A stretch of DNA of 64,000 bases, from contig NW_005195584.1 of the NCBI RefSeq assembly GCF_000372725.1, positions 130,341 to 194,340 of the forward strand, in the 5' to 3' direction. Numbering within the stretch: position 1 is the stretch's first letter; each line of letters opens with the position of its first letter. Shown here piece after piece: positions 21,680-31,269 of this stretch. This DNA is from Emiliania huxleyi CCMP1516. Taxonomy: Eukaryota > Haptophyta > Isochrysidales > Noelaerhabdaceae. Position numbers and translations under genes: made by a program. A model generated the notes under the pieces. The model was not told where the DNA came from and did no database searches. It saw nothing but the letters and a program-made list of their open reading frames with translations.

Positions 21680-23041
21680 ATGGTGAGCGCCGCCCAGCTG
21701 CTGGACAGCGTGGCGGAGGTGGGCCCGAACTACACCCTGCTACGCAGGAAGGAGACGAAGGCGAAGCGGCGGAAGCGACAGCGCGAGGATGTCAGGGCGG
21801 CGCTCAACGGCCACACTGTCCTGCCCACCGGATCGCGCCTCGAGATCTTCTGCAACACCGAGCGGTGGTACCCCGCGACCGTCATGGGGCGGGAGGAGGA
21901 CCGGGACGGACGGATCGCGCACCAGGTCGAGTACGACGGCTACCCGGATCGGCGGTGGTGGCACATGCTGGACGACGAGCGGTGGCGAGCCGTCCCAGAG
22001 CAGGCCGGCACGGGCGCAGGCGGCGCTGCCGCAGACGGGGATGGGGATGCGGCGATGGACCGCGCGGACGGCGAGGGCGCCCACGCCGTGCGCGACGCCG
22101 AGGCGGCCGAGGCGCGGCCGGCGCCGCCTCCCGCGCGCCGGGGTGTGCGGCGCAGCGCGCTGGCGGACGTCCTCGAGGCGGAGGATGACGAGCGGCAGGA
22201 CGAGGCTGCGCGTGGCGATGAGCGGCCGATGCTAGCGCCCCACGGGCCGGCGCTGTCGGCGCACCTTCGGGTCGTGCGCCTGCGGCTGCGCGAGTTCCTG
22301 GCAACGCAGGCCGCGGCAGGGAAGAGCGTGCCGATGCAGCGGACGGCCCTCGGTCTGCACCCGACGATGCGGTGGACGATCCGCTTCGGCAAGTGGCTGG
22401 CGACGACGCGAGTCAGAGCATTGAGGGCGAGCCGGTGGCACGCGACCGAGCGGGGCGACGCGCGGGAGGAGGAGCCGACGGTGCGCACGGGTCGCGGCGA
22501 GAACACGGTCTACGTCGCGCTGCAGCACATGTTGAAGAACCACGTGTGGCGCGAGATCTGGCCGGCGATGCCGAGCGACGCGAGGCAGTACTGGCGGCTG
22601 GTGACCAACCAGGTGATGTCGCTGTTCGACGGCGGCGGCGGCGGGATGAAGGACGCGGCAGGAGCCGCCGGCCGGGCGGCGGGCCGCGAGGCGGCGCGGG
22701 AGAGCGCGTCGCACGGGCAGAGCGAGGCGGCGCAGCGGGCGGCGAGCGAGAGGGCGAGCGCCGAGGCGAGCCGGCGGACGATGGCCGAGCTGCGCGAGGC
22801 GACGACGAAGCCGTGCATGAGGCAGCACCTCTTCCAGGTGGGAGAGTACCAGATGCAGGACACACAGCTGATGGAGCCGTTTGAGGTGAACGTGGCCTTC
22901 ATCATGAACGCCTACTTGTGCTTCGCGCGGCAGACCGGGTGCCGGCCGGGGATGGCGGTGAACGATGCGGCGGACGCGGCCGATTCGGACAGCCACTGGC
23001 GCGCATCTCCCGCTGAGAGAGAGAGAGAGAGAGGCGAGTAG
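21680..23041 (+). CDS. Tudor/Agenet-like domain protein of unknown function
   Basis: The frame is open from 21458 but the first in-frame ATG that suits is at 21680 (MVSAAQLLDSVAEVGPNYTL), giving 453 residues. Residues about 50-98 read GSRLEIFCNTERWYPATVM...HQVEYDGYPDRRWWHMLDDERW, the WYPATV/YDG/L..E.W pattern of Tudor-Agenet domains that bind methylated histones or similar. The middle (GLHPTMRWTIRFGKWLAT and NTVYVALQHMLKNHVWREIW) is helical and not recognised. An Ala/Arg/Glu helix follows. The end is a GA-rich simple repeat (23017-23034) just before the stop, so the true C-terminus may differ. It may belong to a lineage-specific or element-borne family. Confidence 0.45.
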   Translation: MVSAAQLLDSVAEVGPNYTLLRRKETKAKRRKRQREDVRAALNGHTVLPTGSRLEIFCNTERWYPATVMGREEDRDGRIAHQVEYDGYPDRRWWHMLDDERWRAVPEQAGTGAGGAAADGDGDAAMDRADGEGAHAVRDAEAAEARPAPPPARRGVRRSALADVLEAEDDERQDEAARGDERPMLAPHGPALSAHLRVVRLRLREFLATQAAAGKSVPMQRTALGLHPTMRWTIRFGKWLATTRVRALRASRWHATERGDAREEEPTVRTGRGENTVYVALQHMLKNHVWREIWPAMPSDARQYWRLVTNQVMSLFDGGGGGMKDAAGAAGRAAGREAARESASHGQSEAAQRAASERASAEASRRTMAELREATTKPCMRQHLFQVGEYQMQDTQLMEPFEVNVAFIMNAYLCFARQTGCRPGMAVNDAADAADSDSHWRASPAERERERGE

Positions 23042-23401
23042 GACGGGCGGCGTTGGCGCGTGATGGGGCGAGATGCCACTGAGCCGTGCCGCTCGCCGGC
23101 AGGCACGAGCTGCCGCCGCTGACGATGGGCGACCTGTCCATCGCCGCGGATGTGCTGCTGCGGGGACTAGGCGTAGACCCTGTTTGGGACAAGAATACGG
23201 AAAGGATACGGAAAAAGAATAGTACTGGGCGATTGCCCGCCGAAAAGAAAGCCAAGTCAGTTGGGCCCTCGCCTGCGGGCGGCCTTCTCTCGAGGTCTCG
23301 AGATACACAAAGCGGCCAAACTGGGCGAGAATTTAATACCTTCACAACCCACACAGCCTGATTTGATTCAGCAAGTCGGTGGCTGCACCCCCGGCCTGAC
23401 A
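23042..23401. other. intergenic, no gene seen
   Basis: Short A-rich block at 23190-23260 and nothing else supportable. Confidence 0.4.
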
Positions 23402-24082
23402 ATGACCACCGAGGACTCTCCACACCCGGCGCGCAAGCAGCCTGGCGCAAAGAGCAGCGGCGGCGTGGCGAGGCTCGAGAAGCGCCGGTCGTACTTGTGC
23501 GAGTTACTGGACGGTGACGATGGCACGCCCATCTTTACGACAATGGATCAGCTCATTCGGCATGCGGAGTGGCAGGAGCATGCAGACATGGTTCAGCTCG
23601 CGCGGAAAGACGCTGACGCCGCCGAGGAGCGATCTGGGAAGCGTCCATCCATTTCGGACCCGAAATTCAAGCCCGATGACTCCGCTGCTTCGTGGCAGCT
23701 CTGCTGCACGCCTTCTGTGCTCCAACTCTACACAGCCAACAAGGAGTCGCTCATCGTGATTCCCCGCTGCGCCATCACGCATATCGAAGTCAAGGATATG
23801 GACACGGTTGAGGACCTAGAGCTGAGCGTATTGTCTAAGGCAACCCTGATCCACCGCGTGCTCAATAGCCTAGCCAGCTGCATCTTCAAGCGGACCCCTT
23901 GCTACAGCAAAACCTGCTGCATGCCGCGCGTCCGACAGCAGAAGGTTCGGACGCAGCTCAAGTCGAGCGAGATCAAAGTCTACGCGGGCGGTGCGGAGGC
24001 GCGCACATTTTTCATCCTTGACCGGGACCTCGTTTGTTTGCACAACGAGCTTCTGCAAAACCCGATGGGGAGGTCTGAGTGA
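23402..24082 (+). CDS. hypothetical protein, 226 aa
   Basis: ATG at 23402 (MTTEDSPHPARKQ) starts 226 codons with balanced composition. The pattern SWQLCCTPSVLQLYTANKESLIVIPRCAITHIEVKDMDTVEDLEL looks like alternating beta strands of a small barrel, such as a PH-like fold. KRTPCYSKTCCMPRVRQQKVR is Cys/Arg-rich. No intron seen and no family recognised. The frame is open upstream to 23261 but without a better start. Confidence 0.5.
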   Translation: MTTEDSPHPARKQPGAKSSGGVARLEKRRSYLCELLDGDDGTPIFTTMDQLIRHAEWQEHADMVQLARKDADAAEERSGKRPSISDPKFKPDDSAASWQLCCTPSVLQLYTANKESLIVIPRCAITHIEVKDMDTVEDLELSVLSKATLIHRVLNSLASCIFKRTPCYSKTCCMPRVRQQKVRTQLKSSEIKVYAGGAEARTFFILDRDLVCLHNELLQNPMGRSE

Positions 24083-24454
24083 GTTGTGTGTGTATGTGTG
24101 TGCGCGCAGAACGATGAGGGCATTTGTGTGGGTTTGTAGCTGAATGCGGCTGGGCGGCCACTAAAGTTCTTGTTTATACCGTCTATCTTAGTCTCTCCGC
24201 CTCTGCTCCGCCTCGGGCTGGCTGTGCGTGGCTATCTGTGCGCGCGCCCCTCGATATGCCGTACTTAAGTGCCATGACCCATGTGAGCCCGAGATGCGCA
24301 TGCGAGATGTGCGTAGGCAGTGGGAGGACAGTTCAGTAAGGCGGCGCCTCGCCGCGCGTAGCTTCCAAGTGGGTGTGTGAGAGCCTATGTTCGCCTCGAA
24401 GCGGGCGCCAAAGTTCTGCAGCAGCCAGAACCTTGGCCCTCCAGGGTGGATCCC
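24083..24454. other. intergenic, no gene seen
   Basis: TG-rich start (24085-24110) and otherwise unremarkable sequence between convergent genes. Confidence 0.4.
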
Positions 24455-26301
24455 TCAGGCAGCCGCCGCCGCAGGCGCAGCGATGGCCGGAGGGACGGCG
24501 ACGTCGAGCGCGCGCTCAAAGTGCTTCACGGTGGCGGTGGGGTCGGCGAGCTTGTCGATACCGAAGAGGCCTGGCGAGAGCGACGGGGCGTGCTGCTGGG
24601 AGAGGGGGGCGGAGGCGGGGCAGGCTGCCGATGCGGAAGGTCTAGCAAGGTCTAGCAAGGTGTAGGAAGGTGTAGGAAGGTGTAGGAAGGTGTGGGAAGG
24701 GTCTAGGAGGCGGGTCAGGGGCTGCCGATGCGAAAGGTCTTCGTGTCTTCACTCTCGCCGAGCTTGAACGGGACGCCCGCCGCGATCTGCGTGCCGGCGG
24801 AGAGGAACTTGGAGAGGACCGCCGAGTCGTCGGTGTGGACGACAACCACGCCCGGCGACTCGAACCCGGGCGCCGCGACGGAGACGAGGCCGCGGTCGCC
24901 CTGCAGCACGCCGCGCACCAGACCGCCAAGCTCGAAGGCGGCCTGAGGACAGGTCCGGTGGTGGTGGACGGGTCCCTGGACGTGTCCGTGTCCGCCTCGG
25001 CTCCGGGGCGGCGCCTGCTTGGCGCGGTCGAACCCGAAGTCGCGCGTCACCATCATGGCGTCACGCGCCTGCCGCGAGGAGGGGGGGGGGGGGAGGGGCT
25101 GCCGTCAGCCTCCTCGCGGAGGCTCCTCAAGCCACGCCGCAAGCCATGCGGCAGAGGCGAGAGCGAGAGGCGGAGGCGAGAGGCGGAGGCGAGAGGCGGA
25201 GGCGAGAGGCGGAGGCGAGAGGCGAGGCGGGAGGCGAGAGGCGAGGCGAGAGGCGGAGGCGAGAGGCGGAGGCGAGGCGCGCGCCACGACGAGGGCATCG
25301 GTCGGCATTGTGGTGTGGTAGGCGAAGCCGCCAGACTTGTACGAGTCCATCACCTGCGGGAGGAGGCCAGCCCGTCAGCCGTCCCTCCCTCCTCCGCCCC
25401 TCGCCTCTCGAACGTACCCTCTTGCGACATGGACATGCGCCGTGGGGCTGGGGTGAGAGAGGTGTGGCGGGCGGCGGCGGCGCGCCGAGAGCCACTTGCC
25501 CAGGTTGCATGCGAGCGAGGTGCCCGGGGTGGCCCGCGTCGCCTCGACGCCGCGCTCCGACAGCATCACGATCGCAGCACACGCCGGGCCCGACCAGCCC
25601 TTTTGCGGCGCGGTGATGAGCGCGTCGATCCCGTTCTTCTTCATGTCGATCCAGACGGTGCCCGAGGCGATCGCGTCGAGCACAAAGATGCCGCCCACCT
25701 CGTGCACCGCGGCCGCGAGCCGGGCGATGTACTCGTCCGGCAGCAGGATCCCCGTCGACGTCTCGACCTGCGGCGTGAAGAAGACGGCCGGCTTCTCGGC
25801 GCGGATCCGCTCCTCCATCTCCTCGATCGGCGGCGGGGCAAACTGCTGCTTGCCCTCGACGACGTTGCAGGGCCGCGCCTGCACCACCACCGACTCGGAC
25901 GGGATGTCGCCCGTGTCGAAGATGTCGGTCCATCGCCAAGAGAAGTAGCCGTTCCGCAGCACCATCGCCTTCTTGCCCGTCGCAAACTGCCGCGCGACCG
26001 CCTCCATGCCGTACGTCCCAGACCCGGGGATGATGACAGCGGTATCGGCGCCGTAGATGTCGCAGAGAAGCTCGTCCATGTCGAGCATCACCTTCTTGAA
26101 CGGCTCCGACATGTGGTTGAGCGCACGGTCGGTGTAGACGACCGAAAACTCCTGCAGAGGGCTCGGCGCCTGCGGAAAGACGCCCGTCGAGCCGCCCGTC
26201 ACCTTGGTGACCGCAGAGGCGCACGCCCGCATTGCCGTGTGCAGCGCGGGCCGCGTGGCCCGAGCAGCAGCGCCCGCGGGCCGCAGAGCTGACCTTAGCA
26301 T
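24455..26301 (-). CDS. PLP-dependent aminotransferase, alanine/serine-glyoxylate (AGT/SGAT) family
   Basis: Five minus-strand exons: 26301-25486, 25353-25285, 25068-25015, 24942-24726, 24570-24455; 423 residues. All four introns are GC-AG. Residues 1-35 (MLRSALRPAGAAARATRPAL) look like a mitochondrial or plastid presequence. IPGSGTYGMEA binds the cofactor phosphate; FVLDAIASGTVW holds the Asp that pairs with the pyridine; TAPQKGWSGP carries the PLP lysine (residue about 234). VMDSYKSGGFAYHTTMPTDAL and FRIGLFGIDKLADPTATVKHF are typical family C-terminal blocks. Reaction: transamination of glyoxylate or a related oxo-acid with serine or alanine (photorespiration/glycine synthesis); exact substrate not decided. 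Introns 2 and 4 contain minisatellites (25155-25280, 24640-24700). Confidence 0.85.
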
Positions 26302-26616
26302 GCTGAACTCGACTGAACGGCCCGGGGGCTTGCTCTTCCGCGTTGGCGGCGGCGGTGCCCGGAGCCTTCCGCCGGGAGTCTGACTTGATTTTATTTTTTT
26401 AGTGTATGTAGCTCTTACGTACATGCCTTCGATGTTATGAAACAAACGCAGGGCGGACATGGCATATCGCTCTCGGGCCCACAGACATCCCGCACACCCG
26501 CCGCCCCCCGCGCGCGCCCACCCCGGCCGGGAGAAAGGGGAGTTTTATTTAAGTTTTTTGTGATGGAGCTCATTTTAAGTGTTTTGCCGCCATTGGCGGC
26601 ACCCGTTTCCTTTACC
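26302..26616. promoter_or_regulatory. divergent promoter region (aminotransferase / FMN reductase)
   Basis: Head-to-head genes share about 260-315 bp. It includes GTAGCTCTTACG at 26408-26419, the same 12-mer found at 61834-61845 and 62633-62644 upstream of other genes, and AT-rich blocks at 26385-26402 and 26545-26560. Promoter role is inferred from layout. Confidence 0.4.
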
Positions 26617-27222
26617 ATGCCACGTCCACTGCGGGTCAGCCTCCTCCTCGGATCGTCGCGGGCGAAGCGCGTCGGTCCGAGTGTGGCCCGCCACGTCGAG
26701 CAGCGGATCGCCGCGAGAGGCCACACGGTGGACGTGTTTGATCCGCGAGAGTCGTTCGGCGGCTGCTTCATGCGGCTCATGGAGAAGGCTCACTTCCACT
26801 ACAAGGAAGGAGAGGCCGTTCCGCCGGAGCTCGATGCCGCGGCGGAGGCCCTGCGCGCGGCGGACGCGTACGTAGTCTGCACGCCCGAGATGAACCACAC
26901 CATCGCGCCTGCCCTCACCAACATGATGAATCACTTTGGAGCCCAGACGTATGCGTACAAGCCCTCCGGCATCTGCACCTACTCCGCCGGCATGTGGGGC
27001 GGAGCCCGCTGTGGCGTCGCCCTGCGCGCCTATCTCTCCGAGCTGGGCTGCCTGCCCGTGAGCGCAACGATGCAGCTGACCGGCGCGTGGAAGCCGGGCA
27101 CGTTTGGCGAGGATGGCCTGCTAGCGGAGGACGCGATGGGGTTCAAGCTCTGCGAACGAATGCTCGATCAGCTCGAGTGGCACGCCCACTCCATGAGAAA
27201 TCACAGAGAGCTGATGCGATGA
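26617..27222 (+). CDS. NADPH-dependent FMN reductase-like flavoprotein
   Basis: MPRPLRVSLLLGSSRAKRVG starts at 26617; an in-frame ATG at 26563 would add 18 mostly hydrophobic residues. The 201-residue protein has the flavodoxin-like layout: beta1 and phosphate loop LLLGSSRAKR (residues 8-17), middle strand AYVVCTPEMNHTIAPALTNMMNHF (the PEyN..sPgaLKNa block that contacts the isoalloxazine ring), and PSGICTYSAGMWGGARC as the third loop. Length fits the family. Predicted reaction: reduction of FMN or a quinone-like/azo substrate with NADPH. No intron. Divergent from the aminotransferase gene, but no functional link is shown. Confidence 0.8.
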   Translation: MPRPLRVSLLLGSSRAKRVGPSVARHVEQRIAARGHTVDVFDPRESFGGCFMRLMEKAHFHYKEGEAVPPELDAAAEALRAADAYVVCTPEMNHTIAPALTNMMNHFGAQTYAYKPSGICTYSAGMWGGARCGVALRAYLSELGCLPVSATMQLTGAWKPGTFGEDGLLAEDAMGFKLCERMLDQLEWHAHSMRNHRELMR

Positions 27223-28911
27223 CCGAGGCCTGTCCGCATGGCGCCGGTCGCGGGTCGAGAGCCGACCGCCGACAGGGCGACACCCCCTGTCCCACACACT
27301 GTCACGCGCTGTAACCTGTCGACTCACACAAGCGAGAAATATGGCTTTTTAGAGCTGAGAGGCGGCCGCCCCTGGTGTGGCTGTATCGATTCTATACACT
27401 CGAACAGCTGTGCTTTCGTTTATTACGTTTTCGCTCGGGCCGCGTCGGCGGGGCGCCCCCGCCGCACCAAGCTGCAGAAAAACAAGCTTTCACACTGCCT
27501 ACTCACAACGTCACAAGTGTAGGCACTGGATTATCGTGCGCGCGGAGCGCGCTGGTGCTACCCGGACACACGCGCGGAGCGCGCTAGCTGGACACACGCG
27601 CGGAGCGCGCTAGCTAGACACACGCGCGGCCGCGCGCTGGCTAGATACCGCGCGGAGAGCGCGCTGGCACCTATGTGCGCGGAGCGCACCGCGGCGTACC
27701 GGTAGAGTCTAGACACATGAAGACAGTCTGTTGCAGTCAGTTGTGGCCACGCTGCTTCGAAGCTGGCCTGACGTCGTAGCACGCGTCTGGCAGACGAGGG
27801 GTCTCTGCCTTCTTCCGCGTCATGACCACACCCCACTGCATGAAGCTCCAATGCCGCCCCTGCCGCCCCTCTGTGCATGTGACCTGTCGTTGTGGTGAAA
27901 AGCGGTCTTCCCAGTTGAGTGAGCCCGCCCCAGTTCTCGAGCGCACGGTTGATGAAGGGCACGGCGACGGCCGCATGTAGCGCCCAGAGACACGCGCGGA
28001 GCGCGCCGCTGCAGAACACGCGCGGAGCGCGCCGCTGCACAGGCGCGGAGCGCCGCCACTTGAGATTGGGCCTGTGGGTGGGCCGAGTGGTTCCTAGCGT
28101 GTGAGTCAACTCTTAATAGAAATCGCACCTAGCCCTCCTCAACCGACGCAACCCTCAAAATTTTCTTTTCGGGGCGCGCTCCGCGCCTGACTCCTTGAGC
28201 GGCGTAGGCGCTGGATCGCACATGTTCTGCAGCTTGGCCGCCGCGCGGCGGCGGCCGGCGCGCGCCGGCGCCCCGGGGCCACCGCGCACGCCCCGGCGGC
28301 GCGCGCGGGGGGCGCCGGCGCGCACCCGCGCGCTGGCTCTCCGGTCTCCTCACACGAGTAGACCGGAGGGAACGAAGCCTTTCCACCAAAGCCTTTCCAC
28401 CAAGAGGGGCTGGATTCTTTATAGAGCTGTATCGTGTGTCAACACAATAAATATAAGAGCCACTAAATATGTGTCTAAAGGCGAACACGCGCGCGTGGAC
28501 CGGCGGCGGCGCCTACAGTCGTCGGCGAACGGGCCCTCAAATATAACACGCAGAGAGTCGTCGGCAGCGCGAGTGGACTATGCGCGTGCGGCGTGCGCGC
28601 GCGGAACGATCTCGCAGACGCAATGAGCCTAGTGCGGCGGGACGGTCTCTCGCGAGACGCGATCTGGCAGCTGCGGCGACTGGGCGACTGGGCGACTGTT
28701 GCGCAAGCGCGCTCCCTGGGCCTGGCTCGAGCTAGAATCGAGCGGCCCATGCGGGGCCCCGCACGGCGAGTGCACTCACCTGGCTAGCCGACCGCCTCCC
28801 CGCGTGCTCGGCGGATGGACAACAACATGCCCTCGGCGCGTGGCACGCGTCCAAGTGCTGTCGCCTTCTCCGGTCCCTCTGCTCGAGCGGAGTCGCCTCT
28901 CCGCGGCGGCG
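27223..28911. other. intergenic, GC-rich tandem repeats
   Basis: 27535-27690 is a tandem array of about 30-bp units ACACACGCGCGGAGCGCGCT; 28000-28050 holds three more. The rest has only repeat-driven frames. No gene supported. Confidence 0.5.
27535..27690. repeat. ACACGCGCGGAGCGCGCTAG tandem repeat
   Basis: Four to five imperfect units; related arrays at 19253-19380 and 28000-28050. Each unit has the self-complementary core GCGCGGAGCGCGC, imperfect at the centre. Confidence 0.75.
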
Positions 28912-30604
28912 TCAGGCCGGCCCGCCCGCCCTGCGCCGCTGCCTCGGCCGAACACCTCCAGCGGGGGGCGGCTTGCCATGCTGCAGGCCGTGCAGCAGGC
29001 CGCTCGTCGGCCGGTTCTGCTGCGGCGACTTGCGCGCGGCGAGCGGCACGCGTGCCTCCTCCGCCCCACCGGCGAGGCCTCGCCCCTCTCCCGTGCCCTC
29101 CCCCCCTCCCTCCCCCACCGCCGCCGCGCCGTCGGCGAGCTCCTCCGCCGGCCGCGAGAGGCGCTCGCCGATGATGACGGCGAGCTGCCTCGCCTGCGCG
29201 TCGGGCGTGTCTCGGCTGAGCTCGGGTTGGCCGGGTCGGCTCGAGGGCGGGCGGGCTCGCCTTGCCGCGCCGCTCGGACGACTGGAGGTACTCGAGCGTG
29301 CCGTAGTACGGGTCGAGGGCGGAGGCGGGGTCGGACGCGGGTGTGAACACCATAGGCTGGACGTCGGGCGGGAGGGGGACGTAGCAGTCGACCATCTCGC
29401 GCATCTCCTGCGGCGGCAAAGCAGGTCCGCCGGTGGGCCAGCTGCCGCAATGCAGCAGCCGAGGCAGGGGGGGGGGGCAGGGCAGGGCAGGGGAGAGGGA
29501 CGGGAGGGAGGGAGGGCGTGCTCGCGCCTCATCCGTGTACGAGGCCGAGGCGCCAGCGCGGCCCGGCGCTGCGCGGCCGCCAGCCTCGTACTCTCGCAGC
29601 GCGCCGTTCGAGCGCAGGTCGACGCTGCCGCTGCTCGGCGCACCAGAGGGGCGTGGGGGCAGCAAGCCCCCGCCCGCCCTCCGAAACTTTCTCCCCGCCC
29701 GCCGCCCGCCGTCAGCAAGGCACGTCCCGCCGCCGGGCGACGCAGCGACCGGCTCCACCGATGCCGCCGCCGCCTCCGCCTCCGCCGTTGCTTCCGCCGC
29801 CGCCGCCGCTGCCGCTGCTGCCGCCGCCTCTGCCGCCCTTCTCGCCGCAATCTCTGCCGCTGCCACCGCGTCGGCCTGTGCCGCCTTGGCTTGTGTCTCG
29901 GCCTGTGCCGCCTCCGCCTCAATCGCAGCGGCATCGCCCGCATCGCCCGCATCGTCCACTGCCTCCGCGCTGGCCGCTGTCTTGTAGGGCGAGCCGAGGT
30001 AGCCGGAGCTGTGCGAGCGGGCCGTCAGACGGGACGGCGACTGGGGCGAGGGGGTGGCGCCGACGGCGCTGCGGCGCGTCACGTACCCTCGCAAGTACTC
30101 CTCCTCCGAGTCCTCCTCCACGTCCGCCACGGTGGGAGGCGACCACGGGAAGGGAAGCTGCGGGGAGAGCACGTCGCACGTTGGCTCTGCCACTGCAGGC
30201 GTCGCTTGAGCGGGCTCCGCCCTGTCCGGCCCCGGAGGCGGCGAGACGTCCGCGGCGGAGGCCTTTCCGAACTCGGTGCCAGCGTTTCCGAACTCAGCGC
30301 GAGCGTCCGCGGCGGAGATCTTTTCGAACTCGGCGCGAGCGTCAGCGGCGGAGATCTTATCGAACTCGGCGCGGACGAACTGGCGCACCCTCCGCGCCGA
30401 TGCGATGCCACCACCAGCACTCCGGCTCCAGCTCCGGCGGGTGCGGCGCCGTAAGACGAGAGAAACCAATAGTGCGCCAAGCAGGGAGAAGAGGAGCAGC
30501 TCCCACGCCGGCGCCGTACCGGGCGATTGCGGGAGGGGCGGCGGCGCGGGGCGTCGCTGCCGCGTCAGACGAGCGCCAAGCAACTGGCGGGCCCGCGCAG
30601 GCAT
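28912..30604 (-). CDS. predicted single-pass membrane protein, Ala/Pro-rich
   Basis: Minus-strand exons 30604-29528, 29407-29261, 29193-29119, 29055-28912 give 480 residues with all phases in register; donors are GC, GC and GT and all exons begin with G. One transmembrane segment lies near residues 35-55 (WELLLFSLLGALLVSLVL) followed by an Arg-rich stop-transfer. Next come three copies of RAEFDKISAADA-like units, an acidic EEDSEEEYLRGYV, and a long Ala/Glu helix. Exon 2 (EMVDCYVPLPPDVQPMVFTP, DPYYGTLEYLQ) and exon 3 (ARQLAVIIGERLSRPAEELA) look folded. Family unknown. Use of ATG 30604 avoids repeat-encoded sequence upstream. The last exon is the least certain. Confidence 0.45.
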
Positions 30605-30654
30605 GCCCAGCCAGTACCGGGGTACCCGGACAGCTAGCAAGAGAAAGAAGAATT

Positions 30655-30800
30655 TTAGATGTCTTCCCTCGCGGCGTGCCGTCCTCCCATCCCTCCCTTG
30701 GCTTGTATGTTTTCTTTCTTTCTTTACACTGGGCACGCCGTCCTCCCATCCCTCCCTTGCGCTGTATGTTTTCTTTCTTTCTTTACACTGGGCACGGGAC
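30655..30800 (-). repeat. dispersed repeat, two tandem copies (GGGATGGGAGGACGGC family)
   Basis: Two ~68-bp units carrying (on the minus strand) AAAGAAAGAAAACATACA followed by AGGGAGGGATGGGAGGACGG. Relatives lie at 38715-38765, 46255-46340 and 56145-56225, the last directly behind a LINE 3' end. Confidence 0.7.
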
Positions 30801-30956
30801 TGGCGCGCACTGGCACTAACACAGGTACACCACTGGAGCCGCCTAAGCGACTCCCGCGAGGACGGCGAGGCACTTAGCTCCGTGCACTCGACCGCCCTCG
30901 CCGCAGAAAGAAGAAAATTGAGAACCCAAACGAGGATAGGGGAGGAGGACAGGGTC

Positions 30957-31120
30957 CACACCTGCACGAGGGGGCGGCGGCATGAGTCTCCCACATACTG
31001 TGCGGGCCTCACTAGAGGTGCGGCCTGCGCGTGTCCTCGCCCTTGGGAGAAGGTCTTGGAGCGGCGAGGGGAAGGGGTTGTGTGTCTGTGCATGCATGCA
31101 TGTGTGCAGTACAGCTAGCA
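30957..31120 (+). repeat. dispersed repeat, copy 1 (pair with 38455-38595)
   Basis: About 140 bp are near-identical to 38455-38595, starting GGGCGGCGGCATGAGTCTCC and ending in GTGTGTCTGTGCATGCATG. In the second copy the TG end is expanded to a (TG)n tract. Confidence 0.8.
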
Positions 31121-31269
31121 GGCTGGGTAGCGCGAACGGGGTTTTTCTTTTCCCAGCTCGCTGTATACACGTGTAGTAATCCAAGCCCTCGGTGTGCGGG
31201 GTGCGCGCGTGCGTGGATGCCACGTCAGTGCATGCGAGAAAGAGGACACTAGAGAGGGGGGGGGGGGGG

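Noticed and set aside
30604-31093. N-terminal extension of the membrane-protein ORF (to ATG 31093)
   Set aside because: Encodes dispersed-repeat sequence (ERKKTYSAREGWEDG twice), so the ATG at 30604 was preferred.
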